From IMG/VR virus record IMGVR_UViG_3300036828_000354, positions 1 to 44,795 of that record: 44,795 nt of DNA. One strand, 5' to 3'. Within the stretch, counting starts at the first letter, position 1. The number at the start of each line of letters is the position of its first letter. The translations under genes and the position numbers were made by a program. The notes beneath the pieces were generated by a model. It was given only the letters and a program-made list of their open reading frames with translations, was not told the DNA's origin and did no database searches. This stretch comes from a virus. Below, piece after piece: positions 40,180 through 44,795 of this stretch.

Positions 40180-40336
40180 CGTCCTATACGCTTCCCTGCC
40201 ATAAAACGGCGCTCTGAGATCTTTATTATCTATTGCGATCGGCTTTCACCGTGAGGTTTTACCCCAACTCGCCCATGTTCTTTTCCTTTCTCGCACTCTA
40301 TACAATGCACTTGCTCTGATGGCCCTTGCCTCTTAT

Positions 40337-40495
40337 TTAGGCTCCCTTCAGAGCCATAACTTCCTTAGCGTACTGGTCCCGTTCCTCGAGTGTGGTATTC
40401 TTCCAGAACTCCATGAATTCGGCGTTGGAAACTGAACGTGAACTTCCCTCATTGATGAAGTTCTTGATCAGCGTGGTGCGGGGAATCTCGGTCAC
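40337..40495 (-). CDS. Hypothetical 52-aa protein (GTG start)
   Basis: GTG 40495 with SD GGAG. Product MTEIPRTTLIKNFINEGSSR onward, helical and charged (TLEERDQYAKEVMALKGA). Codons are G/C-rich at third positions like the gene at 39456. Unknown function. Confidence 0.7.
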   Translation of the reverse strand: MTEIPRTTLIKNFINEGSSRSVSNAEFMEFWKNTTLEERDQYAKEVMALKGA

Positions 40496-40532
40496 TTATT
40501 TCTCCTTAGTTCAATTTGACAGCACTTGTTTC

Positions 40533-40760
40533 TTAATGTCTCATCATTGAATTCAGAAGACCGGCTTCTGATCCAGTTAATGTAACACTTTCCTTTACCG
40601 CACTTGCTGGTACCCATCTATGAGTCGTCTGGCCATCACGAAACTTGACCTTTAACCCATTCTTGCTACGACCTGTTACATAGCCTTTGATCTTGGTACC
40701 CCACATGTTCCGAGCGGCTCCACATCCCGCTCCCAGTGTTAGGATTGCTGGAATCATCAT
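40533..40760 (-). CDS. Small protein, possibly exported
   Basis: 75 aa. Hydrophobic start MMIPAILTLGAGCGAARNMW with a lipobox-like L-G-A-G-C, but no positive residue before it, so export is uncertain. 'GTKIKGYVTGRSKNGLKVKF' resembles a small beta barrel. ATGA overlap with the upstream 49-aa gene. Confidence 0.62.
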   Translation of the reverse strand: MMIPAILTLGAGCGAARNMWGTKIKGYVTGRSKNGLKVKFRDGQTTHRWVPASAVKESVTLTGSEAGLLNSMMRH

Positions 40761-40906
40761 TCCTTGACCTCAGCAATTCCTCCTACCATGGGAGCCACGA
40801 CATTGATGATGTCCTCAGCAACAGGTTCTGAATCAGCCCAGTCCCATACTTCTTGAGCCTGTTCCTTGGTTAACGTTGATAAAAAACTCTTAAGATACTC
40901 TGGCAT
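40757..40906 (-). CDS. Hypothetical 49-aa protein
   Basis: ATG 40906 overlaps the upstream TAA (TAATG) and its stop overlaps the next ATG. Acidic, helical (MPEYLKSFLSTLTKEQAQEV). Tight coupling supports translation. Confidence 0.65.
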   Translation of the reverse strand: MPEYLKSFLSTLTKEQAQEVWDWADSEPVAEDIINVVAPMVGGIAEVKE

Positions 40907-41244
40907 TATTGTACCCCTCTCCTACCCATCAGTAAAGCTAATTTGAACATCGTTTGTAAGTGTTTCAAAACTGATGGGCAATCTGTAGTATAGTCGTTAA
41001 TCAACTCTCCTAGCATCGCTAGGATGATGACAACATCAAGATCACCTGAATCTTCAATTTCTTTATAAGCTTCAGGCATTCTAGTTAGCATGAAGTCCAG
41101 GGCTCGATTTAACTCACCCTTGTGTAACTCAAGATCAAGTTCATTCACTCTGAGTTTGCTTCGACGATCAACTAACATCTGAGCCAAAGCACAAACAGAC
41201 TCAGCATTTGTTACAACTACTTCACCTTTCTTATCAATCTTCAT
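40906..41244 (-). CDS. Hypothetical helical protein, paralog of 41708-42058
   Basis: 112 aa. 'NAESVCALAQMLVDRRSKLR' closely resembles 'SAEALVALCKLVVDHRISLS' in the protein at 41708-42058, and 'VVIILAMLGELINDYTTD' resembles its 'LVIVTLLRKTCDDLL'. Both are all-helical, so they look like duplicated genes. Function unknown. Confidence 0.68.
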   Translation of the reverse strand: MKIDKKGEVVVTNAESVCALAQMLVDRRSKLRVNELDLELHKGELNRALDFMLTRMPEAYKEIEDSGDLDVVIILAMLGELINDYTTDCPSVLKHLQTMFKLALLMGRRGVQ

Positions 41245-41545
41245 GTTTTGCCTCTATCTCCTCGATTGAAAGTACTGAAAAAGTCTCGATTACTGCGTGT
41301 GCTATATGTGACATGAGTTTCTCGAGGCCACTACTCTTGAATTTTGGCGAATTTGACAGAGCTGCAAAGACCAAATAACTTCCACTTACATTTACAGCAA
41401 CGGTGATGCCAAAGACATCAATGAATGGTACGTCATCAGGACCAAAAGAGAAGAGTCTATCTTCATCGATCTTAAACCCATGGCGCTCGAGATAAGCCAC
41501 TATCTTTCGTGCTTCTTCAGTCGGGTTTAACGTTTGGACAGTCAT
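41234..41545 (-). CDS. Hypothetical protein
   Basis: 103 aa, mixed alpha/beta ('LFSFGPDDVPFIDVFGITVA'). Lies between the two paralogous helical genes. Overlaps each neighbour. Unknown function. Confidence 0.68.
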   Translation of the reverse strand: MTVQTLNPTEEARKIVAYLERHGFKIDEDRLFSFGPDDVPFIDVFGITVAVNVSGSYLVFAALSNSPKFKSSGLEKLMSHIAHAVIETFSVLSIEEIEAKHED

Positions 41546-41724
41546 AACTCTAATCCATCCTTTCTACGTTGAACTAGAGCAGTTCGTCTCTCTTCGAAAC
41601 CTGGACTACAAGTTAAAAGTTTTGGATACTTCTGAAGACAATAGACACAGATGTTACCTGCTTCCATTTCTCTCTTTAGGAGAGGCTGTCGACAGATCGT
41701 GCACTTTTCAACTTGATAAGCCAT
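41542..41724 (-). CDS. Zinc-ribbon hypothetical protein
   Basis: 60 aa. CTICRQ and CVYCLQ form a four-Cys site like a DksA/TraR-type finger or small ribbon. Overlaps upstream gene by 17 bases. Unknown function. Confidence 0.68.
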   Translation of the reverse strand: MAYQVEKCTICRQPLLKREMEAGNICVYCLQKYPKLLTCSPGFEERRTALVQRRKDGLEL

Positions 41725-42058
41725 CCCAGTTTTCTCCTAACTGAATGTCACGTGAGATAACACCGGCAGTTAGATCTATGATCAATTCGGTGTGTTTGTC
41801 AAGAATCTCAAGGAGATCGTCGCAAGTCTTTCTTAGCAAAGTGACGATCACGAGCATTTTATAGATACTATCTTTTTCCCAGAGACTGTCATCAGTCAAG
41901 TTGTTATAAGACTTGTTGAATTCAGTCATGAATCTCTCAACCATGAGAGGATCAGCGGAACTTAGAGAAATTCGATGATCCACAACCAGCTTACAAAGAG
42001 CGACTAGAGCTTCAGCTGATTTAACCTGTGGAATGGGAAGTTGTACGGTCTCACTCAC
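41708..42058 (-). CDS. Hypothetical helical protein, paralog of 40906-41244
   Basis: 116 aa, all-helical. See the paralog entry for the shared blocks. Probably arose by duplication within this operon. Function unknown. Confidence 0.68.
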   Translation of the reverse strand: MSETVQLPIPQVKSAEALVALCKLVVDHRISLSSADPLMVERFMTEFNKSYNNLTDDSLWEKDSIYKMLVIVTLLRKTCDDLLEILDKHTELIIDLTAGVISRDIQLGENWDGLSS

Positions 42059-42354
42059 TTATTGGCCTCCGGGTCTGTGTATGAAGAATCTGTTACTTGA
42101 AGTTCATCTGTAGCCATCGAATCATACATCGCGTTTTCTGCGTCAATTTGCCTCTGACGTTCTTCTTTAGTTATGACCGAAGCATCAAACCAATTTTTCA
42201 GGAAATCTTTAAGTGACTCAGCAAAATCTCCAGGTTCTCCACCTGGATCGCCACTCTCTATGATAATAGTGATGTTTTCTTCACCACCGTATGTACCAGC
42301 TCCAAGTTCAGGAGACCATAAAACAACATATTCAAGTTTGAGAGGTTCAATCAT
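42055..42354 (-). CDS. Acidic hypothetical protein
   Basis: 99 aa. 'YVVLWSPELGAGTYGGEENI' followed by a negatively charged C-terminus (Asp/Glu-rich). ATGA-like overlaps with both neighbours. Unknown function. Confidence 0.66.
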   Translation of the reverse strand: MIEPLKLEYVVLWSPELGAGTYGGEENITIIIESGDPGGEPGDFAESLKDFLKNWFDASVITKEERQRQIDAENAMYDSMATDELQVTDSSYTDPEANK

Positions 42355-42566
42355 AAATCCTCTTCTTCTGGAAAATCAATAATGAATAGGTCATGTCGCA
42401 ATGATTTGATAATTGCAATAGCTTCTTTAATAGAAGTTTCATCATGATCAAAATCATTTAGATGTAAAGTCAAATAAATTACTACGTTCTCGAGAAAATT
42501 TATAGCAGAGTGTCTTACGGAACGCATCGTTGAATTGAACGAATGGATAGAAGAGATATGAGTCAT
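42351..42566 (-). CDS. Helical hypothetical protein
   Basis: 71 aa from ATG 42566, which overlaps the upstream stop (ATGA); the longer frame to 42599 overlaps it by more. His/Asp-rich helices (VIYLTLHLNDFDHDETSIKE). Unknown function. Confidence 0.64.
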   Translation of the reverse strand: MTHISSIHSFNSTMRSVRHSAINFLENVVIYLTLHLNDFDHDETSIKEAIAIIKSLRHDLFIIDFPEEEDL

Positions 42567-42760
42567 ATATCCATCCCTCGCTCTCTTGCATCTGCACAAG
42601 AATTGCAGTAAGCATAGTCTGGTTGGATTCGAACCTTACGACCGCAGCCAACACATATCTTTTCTACATTTGTGCGCTGACGCTCGTGATAGAATTCAAT
42701 ATCATCATCGTCTTCTATCTCATAGTGTCCGTAGTTATCGTCGTAATAGGAAATGCTCAT
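42563..42760 (-). CDS. Zinc-ribbon hypothetical protein
   Basis: 65 aa. Very acidic first half (YYDDNYGHYEIEDDDDIEFY), then CVGCGRK and CNSC, a four-Cys site. ATGA overlaps on both ends. Unknown function. Confidence 0.68.
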   Translation of the reverse strand: MSISYYDDNYGHYEIEDDDDIEFYHERQRTNVEKICVGCGRKVRIQPDYAYCNSCADARERGMDI

Positions 42761-42963
42761 ACATGGAAACCTTTAGCTGGCGCATCATATGGCCAGATAC
42801 CTTTCCAATAAATATAAGCCACAAAAGCCCACCACACATGTTTATCTGGATGACCTATACCAAAGGAGAAGAAATTGTACTCTCCTCCTTTATATAGTTC
42901 CATAATAAACCAGCGGATGCGGCTTCGACGTTCGATATACAGAACATTGCCTAACAGTTGCAT
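42757..42963 (-). CDS. Hypothetical aromatic protein
   Basis: 68 aa, unusually rich in Trp/Tyr/Phe ('HVWWAFVAYIYWKGIWPYDA'). GAGG precedes the ATG. First gene after the promoter at 43009-43037. Could be membrane-associated. Unknown function. Confidence 0.65.
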   Translation of the reverse strand: MQLLGNVLYIERRSRIRWFIMELYKGGEYNFFSFGIGHPDKHVWWAFVAYIYWKGIWPYDAPAKGFHV

Positions 42964-43008
42964 TGAATGCCTCTTTGGTTATGGTTTAATCCCATTACCA
43001 TTAAATTA

Positions 43009-43037
43009 ATTATATAATAAGTTTTATACTTTGTATA
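43009..43037 (-). promoter_or_regulatory. Promoter matching the HTH-gene promoter
   Basis: TATACA (43032-43037), 17 bases, TATAAT (43009-43014), the same hexamers and spacing as at 36670-36698. The spacer is close too (AGTATAAAACTT here, AGTGTAAAAACTT there), though the palindrome is degenerate. It would drive the train of small genes from 42963 leftwards. Confidence 0.68.
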
Positions 43038-43045
43038 TAACTTTG

Positions 43046-43273
43046 TTAATCTTTTTTATCTCCGCTGTTCAAAAGTTCACTTTTCGCCGCGTTAAGCTGT
43101 TGATCATAGAAAAGGATCATCTCTTCCACTCTCTGACGTACCAAAGCAGCTCTTTCTTTGATCTCCGTAGGTAAACCCTCAGCCAAAAGCTCTTTGATAT
43201 GCTTCAAATCCTTCTCTGCGTCATGTTTCTTTAGAGAGATCAGGTCCACCTGTCTCTGCCATGGACTTATCAT
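43046..43273 (-). CDS. Helical hypothetical protein
   Basis: 75 aa from ATG 43273 (SD AAGGAAG); ATG 43288 is an alternative. Charged coiled-coil-like (LKHIKELLAEGLPTEIKERA). Overlaps the upstream gene by 53 bases. Unknown function. Confidence 0.66.
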   Translation of the reverse strand: MISPWQRQVDLISLKKHDAEKDLKHIKELLAEGLPTEIKERAALVRQRVEEMILFYDQQLNAAKSELLNSGDKKD

Positions 43274-43427
43274 TGTACTTCCTTTCATACATCATGATGT
43301 CTGCTATCGCGCGTAGGCCGAGTATACGAGACTTATGTCTTTCAATCTCAGTAAGGGAAAGATTGCGCGGACCCATGACGGCATCCGCGCTCTTAAGTAT
43401 CTCTTTTCTTACTTCTTCAAGCGTCAT
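43221..43427 (-). CDS. Helical hypothetical protein
   Basis: 68 aa, basic helices (LTEIERHKSRILGLRAIADI). ATGA overlap with the tiny membrane gene upstream. Unknown function. Confidence 0.66.
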   Translation of the reverse strand: MTLEEVRKEILKSADAVMGPRNLSLTEIERHKSRILGLRAIADIMMYERKYNDKSMAETGGPDLSKET

Positions 43428-43528
43428 CTAAAGTGCCACCATGTCAGTCTAACGAAGATATTAGTATGGATAATACACCAACCTAGTGTAGTACCCAACC
43501 AAGAGGCAATAAAGTATCGGTATCTCAT
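43424..43528 (-). CDS. Tiny membrane protein (34 aa)
   Basis: MRYRYFIASWLGTTLGWCII continues into THTNIF-type polar residues, then WWHFR. One membrane segment after a positive N-terminus. ATGA overlaps on both ends. One of a tandem pair. Confidence 0.62.
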   Translation of the reverse strand: MRYRYFIASWLGTTLGWCIIHTNIFVRLTWWHFR

Positions 43529-43632
43529 CGATTGAATACCAGTCCGAACCATCTCATATGAACGATGATCATGCCTGTTAAGATACCAGCTATATTACCG
43601 AAGAATACTTGCCAAAAGATTCTATCTTTCAT
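43525..43632 (-). CDS. Tiny membrane protein (35 aa)
   Basis: MKDRIFWQVFFGNIAGILTG continues MIIVHMRWFG, one membrane segment. ATG overlaps the upstream stop, and its stop overlaps the start of the next tiny gene. Too short for normal gene callers, but the coupling is exact on both sides. Confidence 0.62.
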   Translation of the reverse strand: MKDRIFWQVFFGNIAGILTGMIIVHMRWFGLVFNR

Positions 43633-43886
43633 AACTTTCCAGATTTTACGAGTCTTAGTATTTGTTTTACTGTCTCAGGTTGCATAGACTTTATTCCATA
43701 ATCTCGACCTAGTGAGATTCTAGATGTTGCACGACAAAGAAGACACTTATCGTCGTAGCCATCTCTGTGGCCTACTTGTTTATGAACGTCAAGAAATCTT
43801 AAGACTCCTTTACCTTCATCATCAGTTAGCTCAAGTAACCAATTAGTCGTGTCTCTCACATATTTCTCCCAGTCACTGTCATACAC
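43629..43886 (-). CDS. Hypothetical protein (GTG start)
   Basis: 85 aa from GTG 43886. 'DDKCLLCRATSRISLGRDYG' has a single CxxC. Acidic N-terminus. Overlaps the larger upstream gene by 8 bases. Unknown function. Confidence 0.66.
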   Translation of the reverse strand: MYDSDWEKYVRDTTNWLLELTDDEGKGVLRFLDVHKQVGHRDGYDDKCLLCRATSRISLGRDYGIKSMQPETVKQILRLVKSGKL

Positions 43887-44667
43887 AGACTAATTCCCCA
43901 TCATGTACTTCAGTTGTGATACCTTGATAGATTGCTTCATCCTCTGGTTGAGCAGGCTCAATCTGAGCATCAAGCGAAGTGATGCACTCCACCCACGGCC
44001 GAGGAGTATTAGGAACTTCAAGTAGATCCATTATAGCATTAGCTATCGTGTCTTGCATCTCAGTTACCATTTCATCAACCACAACTTGTGTTTCTGCTAG
44101 AGGTGGTTCCCATCTAACATTAACATCAACAATCCGTGAGAGTGGAATTTGATAACATTCTACTCGACGTTGCATCATATCGTCATATATTCGATGTTGA
44201 AGCGTGTAATCCTCACGTTGCCTAAGGATAGTTATGATGTCTTCAGAGAACGTGCTTGAAAGATCAGCAGTCTCCATGATCCTCTTGAACAAGTGATAGT
44301 CATCTGTACCATCTGTGATGATAAAGAAGGCGATACGAGCCTTAGCCCTTCTTACCTTTTCAGCCTCGGTTTGGTACTTTTGAGTAAAGCGACCATCCCA
44401 TACTCCAAGCCAGTCTCCTTGAAACAACTCCCGTGCTTGTGCTTCAGTTATCTCAAGCTCTTCTTGAGCTGTTTGAGCAACATGAACATCAAGTGGCATG
44501 GTTCTTGATCTTATATCAGCACGATACCATTGACTCATGTTAGAATCGACACCATGATAGCTTGCCACATGCCCCGCGATACAGTGTCTCGTACCGCAGT
44601 AGTTCTCTTGGTTATAGTTGCTTTCGTTTATGTCATTGATGACACGCATCAAAAGATCTACTCTCAT
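43879..44667 (-). CDS. Conserved phage protein of unknown function
   Basis: 262 aa. 'CGTRHCIAGHVASYHG' near residue 24 resembles a motif in uncharacterised phage/actinobacterial proteins, with 'EELEITEAQARELFQGDW' after it. Cys/His spacing suggests metal or a reactive Cys. SD GGAGAG before ATG 44667. The last 100 residues are acidic. Function not known. Confidence 0.72.
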   Translation of the reverse strand: MRVDLLMRVINDINESNYNQENYCGTRHCIAGHVASYHGVDSNMSQWYRADIRSRTMPLDVHVAQTAQEELEITEAQARELFQGDWLGVWDGRFTQKYQTEAEKVRRAKARIAFFIITDGTDDYHLFKRIMETADLSSTFSEDIITILRQREDYTLQHRIYDDMMQRRVECYQIPLSRIVDVNVRWEPPLAETQVVVDEMVTEMQDTIANAIMDLLEVPNTPRPWVECITSLDAQIEPAQPEDEAIYQGITTEVHDGELVCV

Positions 44668-44685
44668 AATTACGCTCTCCTTTAT

Positions 44686-44795
44686 CTACCAGCATTCTAC
44701 TTGGCAAAGCGACATATATGCTTTAGCTTCAGTCGAAACCGCCTTTGATACAACGTCAAACTGAACCTGAATATTGAGGATCTTAGGTGTCCACT
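44686..44795 (-). CDS. C-terminal fragment of an upstream gene
   Basis: The frame runs in from the right edge and ends at TAG 44686-44688. Visible part (ILNIQVQFDVVSKAVSTEAK onward) looks protein-like. It is followed 18 bases later by the start at 44667. An alternative frame is also open, so the choice is tentative. Confidence 0.5.
   Translation of the reverse strand, partial: WTPKILNIQVQFDVVSKAVSTEAKAYMSLCQVECW

Larger units (their letters stand above)
39918..40336. other. 419-base stretch without a clear gene
   Basis: No frame has a normal start and good length. On the - strand an uninterrupted frame at 40039-40245 (68 codons, ending NRKCIAKVGR) lacks ATG/TTG, with only one internal GTG. 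Overlapping frames at 40001-40111 and two shorter ones (about 26 and 21 codons) read like protein. A 22-base imperfect inverted repeat lies at 40069-40090 and 40158-40179, which could fold. The + strand frame from 40012 has no SD. It may be leader RNA, decayed gene or mini-genes. Confidence 0.5.

Noticed and set aside
39918-40336. Possible tRNA genes in the gene-poor block
   Set aside because: I looked for cloverleaf arms and T-loop patterns on both strands; only isolated partial matches were found.
42454-42654. - strand 66-codon frame
   Set aside because: Overlaps two coupled genes (42351-42566 and 42563-42760) that have CxxC or ATGA support; this one has none.
1-44795. CRISPR array or insertion sequence
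   Set aside because: No set of regularly spaced direct repeats and no transposase-like protein seen.
1-44795. Integrase or excisionase indicating a prophage
   Set aside because: No tyrosine or serine recombinase motifs seen in any frame of the window; the HTH gene alone is not enough.

Overview
The window is part of a tailed-phage genome with a contractile (myovirus-type) tail. It could be a free phage, a prophage or a metagenomic phage contig. Evidence: a complete sheath-tube-chaperone-tape measure-baseplate-fibre series on the + strand, and a dense early block of replication, nucleotide-metabolism and tiny hypothetical genes on the - strand. No terminase, portal, capsid or integrase gene is present, so the head genes must lie off the left edge. 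Composition is AT-rich (by eye), with many 4-bp ATGA/TTGA start-stop overlaps. Several secreted proteins, one with a chitobiase/CHB_HEX-like C-terminal-domain repeat, resemble proteins common in Acidobacteriota. That host guess is weak and is inference only.

Layout: 1-5640 holds the end of a neck/tail-completion gene, sheath, tube, a chaperone pair joined by a -1 frameshift, a tape measure with a lytic transglycosylase domain, a Dit-like protein and a plug-like protein. 5644-6535 holds a conserved unknown gene, intergenic element A and a coiled-coil membrane (holin-like) protein. 6548-10561 is the baseplate: hub, Gp138-type spike, gp25-like wedge, J protein and DUF2612 protein. 10565-14421 holds a fibre with a Gp53-like C-terminus and two Sec-signal-bearing fibre/lectin-like proteins. 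14444-16582 holds element B, an endolysin-like protein, a lipoprotein, a papain-fold-like protein and a small membrane protein. The two strands converge at 16582/16583 with abutting stop codons.

On the - strand (read right to left), 44795-36454 is a train of small genes. It contains two very similar promoters, one of them directly at an HTH regulator that appears to be leaderless. 36444-29277 carries a pyrimidine-dimer-glycosylase-like protein, SNF2-type helicase, DNA-metabolism proteins, a prim-pol-type primase and nucleoside-salvage genes. 29149-25342 carries an NlpC/P60-like protein, ThyX, a DUF3310 protein and a UvrD-like helicase. 25231-16583 carries a strongly terminated small basic protein, a kinase-UDG-like fusion, a ThyA-family enzyme, dCMP deaminase, family A DNA polymerase, a glycosyltransferase-like protein, a resolvase-like nuclease and a MazG/PRA-PH-like pyrophosphatase.

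Working together: the phage seems to bring its own primase, helicases and polymerase. The ThyA-family enzyme carries Asp where thymidylate synthases carry Asn, which is the signature of T4-type dCMP hydroxymethylase. It sits with a nucleotide kinase, a dNTP pyrophosphatase-like enzyme and a glycosyltransferase-like protein, while a separate ThyX can make dTMP. The simplest reading is a genome whose cytosines are hydroxymethylated and possibly glycosylated. Other notable items are a three-copy intergenic element with fixed 36-bp internal spacing, an apparent ACG start codon, a long-stem RNA candidate, and a 0.4-kb stretch of ambiguous mini-ORFs.
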